From: Nostoc carneum NIES-2107
GTDB taxonomy: Bacteria > Cyanobacteriota > Cyanobacteriia > Cyanobacteriales > Nostocaceae
Direction of reading: 5' to 3'
NCBI GenBank assembly: GCA_002368155.1
Contig: AP018180.1
Span: 6,218,908-6,282,907, forward strand
DNA length: 64,000 nt
In this document: positions 46,238 to 55,151 of the stretch, in pieces
Layout: the number at the start of each line of letters is the position of its first letter
How positions within the stretch are numbered: position 1 is the first letter of the stretch
Notes under the pieces: generated by a model
Told to the model about the DNA's origin: nothing
What the model saw: the letters and a program-made list of their open reading frames with translations, nothing else
Database searches by the model: none
Program-made: the position numbers and the translations under genes

Positions 46238-47128
46238 CTACCGTTCCCGAAACCATTGCAGACGAAGCTCAAACCGTTCTAGACTATCTGGATGTTGCTG
46301 TCCAATAATATAGTTCCAAAGCACAGTTTGAAATGTGCGCGCCTCAATAAATAAATTCAAAACTTGCTCATCAATTTTGACACCGTAGCCTTGAAGCGCT
46401 GCATCCGACCACTCAACATCCTTTCCCAAAACACGCGATGCAGCTACAAGAGATGCAATATCCCAAAAAATGGGAGCAATAAACGTGTCTTCCCAATCAG
46501 CCCATAATACACCGCGTGTCGTATTCAATACGTTTGACGGGTTAGAGTCCCCATGAACTGCTTGCATAGGTAACTGTAATTGCGAGAACTGAGTTTTTAA
46601 CCTTTCGTTCACTCGTTGCAGCATATCTGTATCCGCAGTACTGAATACTCCCTGACTTTGGAGTTGGTAAAAAATTTGCTCTGACTCAGACAAAGCATCA
46701 AGAATAGGCAGCTCTCCCTGAAAGTCTACCAGTGCTTCATGACACTCGCTCAATGCCCGTCCTGCAATATTTGGGTTGACTGGCGCGTCTAATTCTTCAA
46801 CAAATTCCCAAAAACTTAACACTAAACCATTGTGATTATATGGCCCAGGAGCCACCACAGTGCTAGGAGGGATAATAGGCGCGCCTGCGGTGGCGAGATG
46901 AGTTGCAACCGCAATCTCTCGTTTTAACCATGCATCACCTTTGCGGACTGTCCCCGTCGTCGTTGCAACCCTTGCTACCACTGGAGTTGGGTGCAGATGC
47001 ACAAGCAAGTTGCTATGGTCTGCTAAAACAATTGCTCTATCAAAGTTAATACCTTGATTTTGAGCAACCTCGCATACAGTTACTATGGCAGCCTGCACGT
47101 TAGCTGTATCACCCATCTGCGTCATCAT
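46238..47128 (-). CDS. Aminoglycoside phosphotransferase-like (APH/choline kinase fold) protein
   Basis: 296 residues. The APH-family catalytic loop is AVHGDSNPSNVL (His-Gly-Asp, about residues 190-202) followed by the metal-binding DWE in LWADWEDTFIAPIFWDIA. The family phosphorylates small hydroxyl substrates such as aminoglycosides, choline or sugars. Substrate here is unknown and resistance should not be assumed. The stop lies inside the flank of a dispersed palindrome. The gene downstream on the plus strand is sfsA; upstream is a fructokinase gene on the same strand. Confidence 0.78.
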   Translation of the reverse strand: MMTQMGDTANVQAAIVTVCEVAQNQGINFDRAIVLADHSNLLVHLHPTPVVARVATTTGTVRKGDAWLKREIAVATHLATAGAPIIPPSTVVAPGPYNHNGLVLSFWEFVEELDAPVNPNIAGRALSECHEALVDFQGELPILDALSESEQIFYQLQSQGVFSTADTDMLQRVNERLKTQFSQLQLPMQAVHGDSNPSNVLNTTRGVLWADWEDTFIAPIFWDIASLVAASRVLGKDVEWSDAALQGYGVKIDEQVLNLFIEARTFQTVLWNYIIGQQHPDSLERFELRLQWFRER

Positions 47129-47259
47129 TCCACCTGTTTAACGCACCATTTATATTAAGATATCTCTCTGAAATTGGTGTTTGATGTTTGGTTTTTAATA
47201 TTTGTGGGGCAAGGGGGACAAAGCAAAAATAACCAATTACCCAATGCCCCATGCCCAAT

Positions 47260-48237
47260 TTATATTTGATGAGACCCAAGAAAAGCTTCGACTTCAGCCG
47301 CAGTTGGTTGGGATGCGATCGCTCCTGGTTTAATGGTAGTTAATGCTCCCACAGCACTGGCATAGGTCACAATCCGTTTTGCTGTTTCTGCATTTCCCAA
47401 ACCTTGGATACCATGCTGAAGTAGTTGGTGAATAAAGCCTGCTAAAAAACTATCCCCTGCACCTGTGGTATCTACTACAGGGATAGAAAATGATGGTAAT
47501 TGGCCTTCGTTCTCTGCCAAACAATAGGCACAACCATTTTCGCCGTCTGTGATTAGTACTCCTTCAACCGAATCTAGGCGATAAGTGATTGCACCTGCAT
47601 CATGTGTATCAAATAACCAATCTGCTTCTTCTTTGGAAAGTTTGAGAAAGTCAACTTGCTTAAATAATTCCGCTATTTTTTGGCGAGCAATATTCTCATC
47701 GTGCCAAAATACAGGTCGCCAATTCACATCCAGCACAATTTTCAGGTCGTAATACTCTGCCAATTCTAGGGCGCGGTGAATTGCTTTTTCACTTTCGGGA
47801 TAAGCTAATTCCAAAGTACCTAAAACCAGAAAATCTGCTTCTTGAAATAAAGAACGCGGCAATTGTTCTGCTTGCAAACGAGTATCGGCAAATTCGGTGG
47901 TATCATATTTACCGAATCCCGCAAAAGAGCGATCGCCTGCTAAATCCCTGACCACATATACTTGTCTAGTTGGCGCTGTGGGATGGCGTTGCACTCCCGT
48001 TGTATCGACACCTACATCTTTTAAGAGTGTTACCAGTGTATTTCCTGGTTCATCTTCACCAACAGATCCGATAAAACCAGTTGGTGTCCCCAGCTTTACT
48101 AAAGCACAGGCTACGTTAGCTGGTGCCCCTCCGGGGTAAGGAGTCCACGACTGAACTTCTTCTAGCTTTAGCCCCAATTGATCGGCTAAACAATCAAACA
48201 AAACTTCACCGAGGCACAAAACACGGGGATTACTCAT
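47260..48237 (-). CDS. PfkB-family carbohydrate kinase, probable fructokinase
   Basis: 325 residues. It has the N-terminal LGEVLFDCLAD, the PfkB signature 1 GGAPANVACALVKLG (about 35-49), and signature 2 DTTGAGDSFLAGF (about 257-269) with the catalytic Asp. The layout matches bacterial fructokinases and cyanobacterial Frk, which phosphorylate fructose from sucrose breakdown; specificity cannot be read directly. The start has a normal codon and the gene ends 131 bp before the phosphotransferase start. Confidence 0.85.
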   Translation of the reverse strand: MSNPRVLCLGEVLFDCLADQLGLKLEEVQSWTPYPGGAPANVACALVKLGTPTGFIGSVGEDEPGNTLVTLLKDVGVDTTGVQRHPTAPTRQVYVVRDLAGDRSFAGFGKYDTTEFADTRLQAEQLPRSLFQEADFLVLGTLELAYPESEKAIHRALELAEYYDLKIVLDVNWRPVFWHDENIARQKIAELFKQVDFLKLSKEEADWLFDTHDAGAITYRLDSVEGVLITDGENGCAYCLAENEGQLPSFSIPVVDTTGAGDSFLAGFIHQLLQHGIQGLGNAETAKRIVTYASAVGALTTIKPGAIASQPTAAEVEAFLGSHQI

Positions 48238-48591
48238 CTCATTTTAGGGTTGCGATTTTTGGAGTCAGATTTTCCAGTATAAAATCTACAATAATCTCCA
48301 CTTCCTGTCGCCAGTCCTTCATACAATGAAATAGCAATTTTTGCTACTCAGATTAAGATGTATATGCTTTTGTTACCCACATTTCTTAGCATCAGTAAGG
48401 AGGGGAGCTAATTAATTATTCGGTATTAATTAATACTTTTGTCTTGTCAATTACATGGCCAAGATTCATAACTAAAAAGAAATTATGGAAATTATCATGC
48501 TAATGACCCTGAAAAGGCCTGCCTACAAAAGAATCTTCTAGAATTAGAAAGAGCGATTAAGTACATATACCAAGGGAGGATAGAATAAGTC
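48238..48591. other. Divergent intergenic region
   Basis: About 350 bp between the fructokinase and the LuxR-type regulator. It includes TAATTAAT..ATTAATTA pairing near 48413-48435 and a strong ribosome site AAGGGAGGA before the regulator. No gene recognised. Confidence 0.45.
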
Positions 48592-48855
48592 ATGGCTGCT
48601 GGCGAGTCTCAGACCCCTGTTAGTCTGTCAGACAGAGAACTGCAAATTATCGACTTAGTGGCCGCTGGCTTAACTAACCAAGAGATTGCAGGAAAACTGG
48701 AAATTAGCAAACGCACAGTTGATAACCATATCAGCAATATTCTCACTAAAACCCAGACCGAAAATCGAGTAGCGCTTGTACGCTGGGCACTACAGTGGGG
48801 AAAAGTTTGTTTGAATGATGTCAATTGCTGTCCTCTGCCTAACCATAACGATTAG
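48592..48855 (+). CDS. Small LuxR-type helix-turn-helix regulator
   Basis: 87 residues, little more than a DNA-binding domain. The LuxR/NarL HTH covers residues 10-70: LSDRELQIIDLVAAGLTNQE, then IAGKLEISKRTVDNHISNIL and NRVALVRWAL. No receiver or ligand domain precedes it. A near-consensus ribosome site (GGGAGGA, 12 bases upstream) supports the ATG. Such short proteins in cyanobacteria may act as stand-alone regulators or partners of other factors. The C-terminus has two cysteines (LNDVNCCPLP). Confidence 0.85.
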   Translation: MAAGESQTPVSLSDRELQIIDLVAAGLTNQEIAGKLEISKRTVDNHISNILTKTQTENRVALVRWALQWGKVCLNDVNCCPLPNHND

Positions 48856-49386
48856 ACAAGTTGCTAGTCAGAACGCGATTGATGCTGTCTAATCCTGACA
48901 ACATTTGTTGCGTTATCATGTTCAAGTTCTTTTGGTTTACAGCCTAGGCAAATTAGACGCTTGAGTGAGAGTTCTCCTCTTCACGCCGTTATTCCAGTGT
49001 GAACCTCTACCAAAATCAGCGTCGAAATTCAGCAGATTCTCAAGATGGGCTATTGATGCTCCTCACAAAGGGTTCTTTCCCATATCGGTAGAGTTGTTCC
49101 TAACTTTACCGATGGGAAAGTTCCCTTTTGCCCATCACAAGAATAATTTGATATTGGGTACTAGGTGTTTGGTGTTTGTTGTTGGGTGTTTGGTGTTGGT
49201 TATTAGTGATTTCCCTAATCCCCATTTCCCCATTTCCCCTTACCCCTTCCCCAGTCCCCAGTCCCCATTCCCCAGTCCCCATCCCCCAACCCCCAATTCA
49301 ATAAAAATTAGCAATAATCTCTGAGTTCAAGCGCTACATTTGAAAGAAATCTATGTTGCTCCATCACTTTGGGGAGCAGTGTTTCT
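48856..49386. other. Non-coding stretch with hairpin and repeats
   Basis: It holds a long hairpin, TTTCCCAT..CGGTA (from 49077) against TACCGATGGGAAA (to 49119), followed by heptamer repeats of the type CCCCAGT/CCCCATT (49220-49298). The frame across 48965-49324 consists largely of repeat and is not a gene. A small RNA is possible but not shown. Confidence 0.5.
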
Positions 49387-50121
49387 ATGAATACTTCTAC
49401 TTCTGTTCAAAGTGGCTCCTCGCCCTTTGACTTTTTCAACTTTGACTTGAGTCTACCTTTTACTGACAAAGTTCCGCAGGTTACAGAAAACACCTTTGTA
49501 GGCAAAAATTCTGCGTCCGCGTCTACTAACATTCCTAAATCTACACAAGATGCTGAACTACTCAAGCAGCTATCGTTTATACCGGGATTGAAAGAAATTT
49601 TGATGCTGCGACAAGTTCACGCCTTAGAACACGCTACTGTTTGGGTTTTGAGTGAATCAAAAAGTGTTTATACTTCTTCTGGCACAGAAGCTAACACTGT
49701 GCAAGTTGATAACGAATTGTTAGGTGGTTTGTCTACAGAACAAGGATTTTACCTATATGGAGAAGTAAATATTAGTGATTTACGGCGCGCAGTCACCCTG
49801 GCTTTACATCGCCTTACCAATGGCGAATGGGATTTAGCTGTACATCCCCGCTGCGGGACAAATTTATCTGTAGCCATGCTTTTAACTGCTGGATTGGCTG
49901 TAGGTGTAAATCTTCTGCTACCGTTTAGACCAATTGAGCAACTCATAGGTTTAGGGCTAGCAGCTACAACAGCAGCGGAATTAGCACCAGATTTAGGTTT
50001 TATGGCACAGCGCTATTTAACAACTGCGATTCCGTTTAACCTCAAAATTGAAAATATTATTCGTAAACGCGATGTTTGGGGACGTGAAGCACACTTTATT
50101 AAAGTGACTTGGCAAGAGTAA
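49387..50121 (+). CDS. DUF6391 membrane protein
   Basis: 244 residues from the ATG at 49387 (an in-frame TTG lies upstream). A Ser/Thr-rich N-terminus (about 1-60) precedes LKEILMLRQVHALEHATVWVL, the conserved block with a His-Glu-His cluster. Then come GGLSTEQGFYLYGEV, LALHRLTNGEWDLAVHPRCG and two hydrophobic segments (about 155-205: AMLLTAGLAVGVNLLL and LIGLGLAATTAAELA). The family is cyanobacterial and of unknown function. The location is probably a membrane. No operon partner is evident. Confidence 0.78.
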   Translation: MNTSTSVQSGSSPFDFFNFDLSLPFTDKVPQVTENTFVGKNSASASTNIPKSTQDAELLKQLSFIPGLKEILMLRQVHALEHATVWVLSESKSVYTSSGTEANTVQVDNELLGGLSTEQGFYLYGEVNISDLRRAVTLALHRLTNGEWDLAVHPRCGTNLSVAMLLTAGLAVGVNLLLPFRPIEQLIGLGLAATTAAELAPDLGFMAQRYLTTAIPFNLKIENIIRKRDVWGREAHFIKVTWQE

Positions 50122-50371
50122 ACTAACTTGAGCAAATATTCCTTTATGTAAAAAAGAGGCGTTAGGGAATAGGGGCTAGAGCAGAAAGATTTTCATGCCT
50201 CCGTTGTGTAATTTATGACGTGAATATTTAATTAAAAACTCAGCATTACAAATGCCGTAACAGACTCTCAAAAATTTAATTTTTACTTTATCAATGAAAT
50301 TGAAAATTGCGGATTTACTACTAAGATAGTGAATTACTGTTATCAGTTCATGCATTCAAGAGAAATATATA

Positions 50372-51373
50372 ATGAGAAAGCTTTACTTTTTACTACCAGG
50401 AACAGATGGTAAATTTGCCTGTGGGGGTCTTTGGGCAGAATTAAAAACAGTGAATCTGGTGCAGCAGATTTGTAGTGCTGAAGTTGTCACCTACCGTCAA
50501 AGAGAAACAGGCAAACTGTTTATAGATGATTTGCTGAAGGAGAAAAATTTAGATGATGTAATTTTTGTCATTAGTTGGGGATTTGATATAGCTAAACTTG
50601 TTACCAAACTGAAGCCATATAATGTTGTTTATCATGCCCACAGTGCAGGTTACAATTTCCAACTGCTTCCAAGTATTCCTATTATCACTGTAAGCCGTAA
50701 TACAATGGGATACTGGGGACAAAAGTGTCCTAATTCTTTAATTTATTATTTACCCAATCAAATTTCGGATGAATTTAAAAATTTACATATAGAGCGCGAT
50801 ATAGATGTTTTAGTTCAGGCGCGTAAATCTTCAGAATATTTAATGAAAGAATTAATTCCGGCATTACAAAAAAAATGTAATGTTTTTGTAGTTAATTCTT
50901 ATGTAGAAGATTTGCCGGGTTTGTTTAACCGGGCTAAGATTTACCTTTATGACTCTGCTGAATATTGGGCACAACAGCGTGTAAGTGAAGGATTTGGCTT
51001 GCAACCAATGGAAGCTTTAGCTTGTGGTTGTCAAGTATTTTCTAGCGTTAATGGTGGGTTATCAGATTATTTAGATCCTGGGTTTAATTGCTATAAAATT
51101 GCTGCATATTCAAAAGAATTTGATGTTCAACGGATATTGAATTTACTTGAATCATCTGTACAACCTACTTTAAACGAACAATTTTTTGCAGAGTATCGCT
51201 ACGAAAATATTATGAAGCGATTGCAAGTTATTTTAGATGAATTAAATGAATTTTTTGATCATAAAATTCAGCAGCCATATAATATTCCCAGTTTAACCAA
51301 GATGCGTTTAGCTAAATTACTGGCGCAGACTATCTATTTTAAAATACGCAAAAAATATTTTCGGGGCTTGTAA
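50372..51373 (+). CDS. Glycosyltransferase family 4-like protein
   Basis: 333 residues with a GT-B-like layout. The N-terminal half (LYFLLPGTDGKFACGGLWAE) and the C-terminal donor site EGFGLQPMEALACGCQVFSS, NGGLSDYL (about 209-235) are typical of GT4 enzymes, with the E-x7-E glutamates in place. It transfers sugar from a nucleotide donor to an unknown acceptor. The rather short size and the lack of neighbouring sugar genes leave the pathway open. A basic, hydrophobic C-terminus may aid membrane binding. Confidence 0.8.
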   Translation: MRKLYFLLPGTDGKFACGGLWAELKTVNLVQQICSAEVVTYRQRETGKLFIDDLLKEKNLDDVIFVISWGFDIAKLVTKLKPYNVVYHAHSAGYNFQLLPSIPIITVSRNTMGYWGQKCPNSLIYYLPNQISDEFKNLHIERDIDVLVQARKSSEYLMKELIPALQKKCNVFVVNSYVEDLPGLFNRAKIYLYDSAEYWAQQRVSEGFGLQPMEALACGCQVFSSVNGGLSDYLDPGFNCYKIAAYSKEFDVQRILNLLESSVQPTLNEQFFAEYRYENIMKRLQVILDELNEFFDHKIQQPYNIPSLTKMRLAKLLAQTIYFKIRKKYFRGL

Positions 51374-51392
51374 AAATATCAGCAGATGATGT

Positions 51393-51421
51393 GGATGCGT
51401 TAGCGATAGCGTAACGCATCC
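51393..51421. repeat. Palindromic repeat between convergent genes
   Basis: GGATGCGTTA pairs with TAACGCATCC around a short loop (GCGATAGCG). It lies just after the glycosyltransferase stop, before the convergent ABA4-like gene. It is a common cyanobacterial REP-type motif. Confidence 0.65.
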
Positions 51422-51511
51422 TACATGAATTTCGAGAATCAACTATGAACGTAATGCTGCTTGCAGACACAAAGAAGCAAAGAGTATTTTTAAATTAGTA
51501 ACCAGGAATTT

Positions 51512-51973
51512 TCATGTACTACTAGAAGATGTAGCAGCTTCGGTAGCAGAATTAGGCGAAAATGCTTTCTTTATCCAAACAGTAAAAATATGAGAAAGCA
51601 CACCTAAAGGGCCAGCAAATAAACAAAGTGCTAGAGAATGAATTGTCCAAATTCCGTTTTTTTGCCCTTCCCAATATATCCAGCGTCCCACAAATAAATC
51701 CATTACCAAAAAGTGAATCCAACCTGTAGCAGCAGCTTTTTCATCAGCAAAAAATTTAGCAATATCAGCTAATTGCGGATTGGCTAAAGCTTGAGCATTT
51801 TCTGGCGTAATGCTAGTGATAAATAAATATAAATACGCTCCTGCTAAAGGTACAAAGGGTAAATATGATTCCATAATTCGCCTTGTAACTTTCCAATTAG
51901 GCAAGAGAATCATCAACGCCCAAAAAGGTAAAACAAAAAGATTGGCAACGTTAAATAATTGCGTGATATTCAT
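51512..51973 (-). CDS. ABA4-like membrane protein
   Basis: 153 residues with four predicted membrane helices (about 9-25, 37-55, 80-100 and 110-135). The strings LPNWKVTRRIM, GWIHFLVMDLFVGRWIYWEG and AGPLGVLSHIF match the ABA4-like family. The plant member ABA4 is needed for neoxanthin synthesis; cyanobacterial homologues have been linked to carotenoid metabolism, but the role here is unproven. A Ser-rich tail follows the last helix. Confidence 0.85.
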   Translation of the reverse strand: MNITQLFNVANLFVLPFWALMILLPNWKVTRRIMESYLPFVPLAGAYLYLFITSITPENAQALANPQLADIAKFFADEKAAATGWIHFLVMDLFVGRWIYWEGQKNGIWTIHSLALCLFAGPLGVLSHIFTVWIKKAFSPNSATEAATSSSST

Positions 51974-52076
51974 CAGGAAAATGAAATGTGAATTATGTAG
52001 TCAGGTAAGAATCAACCTCACTATATAACAAAATGTAAATTGTCCAAAGTCCTGCTTCTATTAGTTGCGTCTACAA

Positions 52077-52904
52077 TTATTTGCGAGCGATCGCTATAAT
52101 ATGGGCACTCATACCCAAGGTAGAAGGTTCAGCTTCTAACCAACGGATAGCTTGTAAAAGACGGTGACGACGGCTTAAATCCTGCCAATGTTCATCAAAG
52201 TTTTGTAATAGCCAGCCTGGCCCTTCAATGGCTAAAGTAATTTCATAATCTAAACCAGCGGCTTCTATTTCAGCTTGCAGTTCATCAGGATGATGTAAGA
52301 AAGCTGTGGTAAAGTAAGCAGGATGGTTATTTGGGTTGCGATGTTGACCATCAATCAAATCCTGTTGCACAATTTTGACAAATTCTGGATCTGCCAAATA
52401 TCCCTGAAATAATCCATCTAAAGTAGAAGCAAAACGAGAAATTCCCGCCGCAAAAACAAATCCTCCGGGTTTTAAAATACGATAAGCTTCTCGCAAAGCT
52501 AATATCCGCTCTGTGCGGTCAATTAAGTGATATAAAGGCCCAAGTAGTAGCACAGCATCAACGCTACTATCAGCCCGATTTAATTGCCTTGCATCCCCAA
52601 CAGTTAAACTAGCTAAAGGATAATCAGGTTGCGCTGCTGCAAAGCGTTGTGCTTGCTCGATGTGCAAAGGAACCACATCAATTAAATGCACTTCATAACC
52701 TTGTTGAGCCAACCAATAAGCATAGACACCAGCACCACCGCCAACATCAAAAATTACTGCTGGTGCAGGAGGTAGATAACGACTAATAATTTCTTGGGTG
52801 CGAACAAATTCTAGTAAACCTGTACCTTGTGATAAGCGTTCTTGCTCTTGACCAATCTCATAATGGCTTAACGCTTCATCAGAAAGCCGAGATGAATCTG
52901 ACAT
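52077..52904 (-). CDS. Class I SAM-dependent methyltransferase
   Basis: 275 residues. The SAM site is motif I FDVGGGAGVYAYWLAQQG (about 51-68), followed by the acidic end of strand 2 VHLIDVV and motif II/III LGPLYHLIDRTER, ILKPGGFVFAAG. No signal or membrane segment. It methylates an unknown small-molecule or protein substrate. The neighbours do not suggest a pathway. Confidence 0.85.
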   Translation of the reverse strand: MSDSSRLSDEALSHYEIGQEQERLSQGTGLLEFVRTQEIISRYLPPAPAVIFDVGGGAGVYAYWLAQQGYEVHLIDVVPLHIEQAQRFAAAQPDYPLASLTVGDARQLNRADSSVDAVLLLGPLYHLIDRTERILALREAYRILKPGGFVFAAGISRFASTLDGLFQGYLADPEFVKIVQQDLIDGQHRNPNNHPAYFTTAFLHHPDELQAEIEAAGLDYEITLAIEGPGWLLQNFDEHWQDLSRRHRLLQAIRWLEAEPSTLGMSAHIIAIARK

Positions 52905-53042
52905 AAGGGAAATTTTCTAAATTAAAGCCATCAATTATTCTCCCTTACTCTGCTGCTGGATATTTTGAGTTAAGTAAAAAGTAAATTCCTCATTAATTCA
53001 CTCCCTTTCACCCTTCACCTTTCCCCTTAATTATTCAAAGAA

Positions 53043-53444
53043 TTATCGCCGATTATGAAACCAATACCATCCAGAACCGGGACGAGTTAGCCAAGAGTTG
53101 TCTAAATCGGAATTATTTACAGGAAAATCGAAAAATTGTGCATTTTCAGGAACACTAATTCTCACATTACGACAACTCCCTTCAATTTCAATTGTCACTG
53201 TTTGTTCGCTCTGAGTTGGTCGCAAGAGAGTATCTCTAATCATACGTCGATTCCTATCACCGTCTTGCCTATAATTAGGAACACAGCGCACTCTCACCAA
53301 AGAGTTTTCATTCGGGTTATCCAAAATATAAGGCAGAATTTGCGAGTCTCTAATTCTTGGAGTTTGAGCGTTGGCTAAAGATGATATAGACAACAGCAAA
53401 GTTGTACTTAAAGTAATAATTTTTGCTCCAGGCGGACTTTTCAT
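53043..53444 (-). CDS. Small secreted protein
   Basis: 133 residues with a signal peptide (IITLSTTLLLSISSLANAQ, cleavage after about residue 27). The ATG has AGGAG eight bases upstream. The mature part has two cysteines (VRCVPNY, GSCRNV) that may pair, and an aromatic C-terminus (GSGWYWFHNRR). I recognise no family. Confidence 0.75.
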   Translation of the reverse strand: MKSPPGAKIITLSTTLLLSISSLANAQTPRIRDSQILPYILDNPNENSLVRVRCVPNYRQDGDRNRRMIRDTLLRPTQSEQTVTIEIEGSCRNVRISVPENAQFFDFPVNNSDLDNSWLTRPGSGWYWFHNRR

Positions 53445-53510
53445 AATTTCTCCTGAGAAATTAATAAAGAAATTGCCAGGGTACTAACCCCGGCGTAGAA
53501 TCAATTCAAA

Positions 53511-53541
53511 ATTACAAATTACGAATTACAAATTACGAATT
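53511..53541. repeat. ATTACAAATTACGA tandem repeat
   Basis: Alternating ATTACAA and ATTACGA heptamers lie just downstream of the next gene on the minus strand. It is of the STRR type. Confidence 0.65.
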
Positions 53542-53545
53542 GGTA

Positions 53546-54202
53546 TTATTTGTTGTCTAACAGTTGATTTACCTGCTGTCCCCGGCGACCTGTTTTAATT
53601 TCATAACGGCGAGTCAGGTTGTCTTGGTAATTCATATCTCTAGCCGCAGCAGAGTTAACAAAAGCATCGCAATTCTTACCTTGCACTACAGTGGAAGAAC
53701 TGCTGGTATTTTCTTCATTGCGGTTATTGCGAATATCTTTAGAATCGCTATTATTTTGACTACCTTGGCTAGCACCGCTACCACTCACGCCAATACCCAA
53801 GAAGCTAACACCACCGCCACCGCCATCATTGTGACTGCGAGAAGAACTAGAACGGGTGCTGCTAGAGTTTGCGATCGCTACTTTGCTAGCACTACTGCGA
53901 GTATTGTTTCCCAAACCCACATCACTACACAAAGCGCGCGGGTCATTTGCTAAAGTTTTGGGGTCAACCCAAGATTGATGATCGCCCAATCCTTGAATTT
54001 CACTATTACCAACTGGATTGCTAGATGTGCTAGGTGCAGAATTGTTGGGAGTACCATTACCAACATTTACCCCAGGAGTGAGAACACCGGGTTTAAAAAT
54101 ACCAGATGGCTGTGCATCAAAAGGCCCGGCGAAAGCTGGTAGTGTAGCAGTCAAAAGTGCGGTAGCTGTTAGCAAAGAACCAGTTAAGTTACGGAATTTC
54201 AT
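53546..54202 (-). CDS. Secreted Ser/Gly/Asn-rich protein
   Basis: 218 residues from the ATG at 54202 (MKFRNLTG); it has AGGAG seven bases upstream, while the upstream in-frame ATGs at 54208 and 54253 have poorer spacing. A signal peptide (SLLTATALLTATLPAFAG, cut near residue 26) leads to a low-complexity chain rich in Ser, Asn and Gly (residues about 45-180, including GGGGGVSFLGIGVSGSG). A C-terminal part has a single Cys (GKNCDAF) and RRGQQVNQLLDNK. The function is unknown. It follows a pattern seen in abundant periplasmic or surface proteins of cyanobacteria. Confidence 0.75.
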   Translation of the reverse strand: MKFRNLTGSLLTATALLTATLPAFAGPFDAQPSGIFKPGVLTPGVNVGNGTPNNSAPSTSSNPVGNSEIQGLGDHQSWVDPKTLANDPRALCSDVGLGNNTRSSASKVAIANSSSTRSSSSRSHNDGGGGGVSFLGIGVSGSGASQGSQNNSDSKDIRNNRNEENTSSSSTVVQGKNCDAFVNSAAARDMNYQDNLTRRYEIKTGRRGQQVNQLLDNK

Positions 54203-54306
54203 AGTCATTCTCCTAAAGTTTTCAGTGTTTGTATTGGGCTTTAACCCCTTCACTTACTCAATAGGTTGACCTCGATTAGTTTATGCACCCTGTGGGAAAT
54301 TTTTTT

Positions 54307-54346
54307 TGGGATTGGGGATTGGGGACTAGGGACTGGGGATTGGGGG
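54307..54346. repeat. GGGGATT/GGGGACT heptamers
   Basis: Heptamers GGGGATT, GGGGACT and GGGGACA in the divergent gap before the LURP-like gene. They are of the same class as at 14063. Confidence 0.75.
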
Positions 54347-54384
54347 ACAAGGGGAAATAATTGAATGACTTTTGACTCTTTTAC

Positions 54385-54404
54385 AGACGCGATTAATCGC
54401 GTCT
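54385..54404. repeat. Dispersed palindrome, copy 4
   Basis: AGACGCGATTAATCGCGTCT, perfect copy, between divergent genes; preceded by CTTTTGACTCTTTTAC as in copy 2. Confidence 0.9.
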
Positions 54405-54481
54405 CTTTGACCGATGACCAATTGATTAACTGCAAAAACTGGGATAAATAAGGTGAGTAATCTTGATGTTTTTACTGAACT

Positions 54482-55066
54482 ATGCAGTACCCTTTAGAAC
54501 TTACCTTCAAATTCTGGGCTTTAGCGCCGCAAATATCGATTGTAGATAATCAAGGAAATTTGGTTTTCTACGTTAAGCAGAAACTATTCAAGCTAAAGGA
54601 AGCAATTACTATCTTTGCTGATGTAGAACGTACACGACCGCTTTATTACATTAAAGCTGACCGAATTATTGACTTTTCGGCACGTTATAACTTTACAGAT
54701 AGCAATGGTAGAGATATTGGGGGAGTAAAACGGCGAGGATTGCGATCGCTTTGGCGAGCACGTTATGACATATTTGATGGTGAGACTAGCAATCTCAACA
54801 TTCAAGAGAAAAATCCCTGGGTAAAGGTTGCAGATGCACTATTCGCAGAAATTCCCATTGTGGGTATGTTTACGGGTTATGTATTTAACCCAGTCTATTT
54901 AGTGAGTCGGGCTGATGGTACAGTGGTGATGCGTTTAGAAAAAATCCCGTCTTTCCTATCCCGCCAATTTACGATTAAAGCTGTGGATCAAATGAGCGAT
55001 CGCGAAGAGGAACAAGTTTTGCTAAGTTTAATGATGATGTTGCTACTAGAACGTAACCGCGGTTAG
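54482..55066 (+). CDS. LURP-one-related/scramblase-like protein
   Basis: 194 residues. The fold pattern is that of LURP-one-related and Tubby-like proteins: a beta-rich part with ISIVDNQGNLVFYVKQKLFKLKE, FADVERTRPLYYIKADRI, FTDSNGRDIGGVKRRG, and a C-terminal helix (REEEQVLLSLMMMLLLER). Such proteins are called scramblase-like by homology. Cellular role unknown. A dispersed palindrome and heptamers lie just upstream. Confidence 0.7.
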   Translation: MQYPLELTFKFWALAPQISIVDNQGNLVFYVKQKLFKLKEAITIFADVERTRPLYYIKADRIIDFSARYNFTDSNGRDIGGVKRRGLRSLWRARYDIFDGETSNLNIQEKNPWVKVADALFAEIPIVGMFTGYVFNPVYLVSRADGTVVMRLEKIPSFLSRQFTIKAVDQMSDREEEQVLLSLMMMLLLERNRG

Positions 55067-55088
55067 AAATGATTTCTTAAAGAAAGAT

Positions 55089-55151
55089 GGTGTGTTACGG
55101 CAATTCTCACTCTCTTACAGTTCCAAAATTCTTACACAGCCGTAACACACC
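55089..55151. repeat. Inverted repeat GGTGTGTTACGGC between convergent genes
   Basis: GGTGTGTTACGGC (55089-55101) and its inverse GCCGTAACACACC (55139-55151) flank 37 bp, just after the LURP-like stop. A common cyanobacterial palindromic repeat and a possible terminator. Confidence 0.65.

Noticed and set aside
46238-47128. Aminoglycoside resistance gene
   Set aside because: Only the general APH/choline-kinase fold is seen. No feature points to drug substrates.
48965-49324. A 119-residue plus-strand frame
   Set aside because: The second half is Pro/Ser/Phe repeat from CCCCAGT heptamers and the first half crosses a hairpin. No ribosome site.
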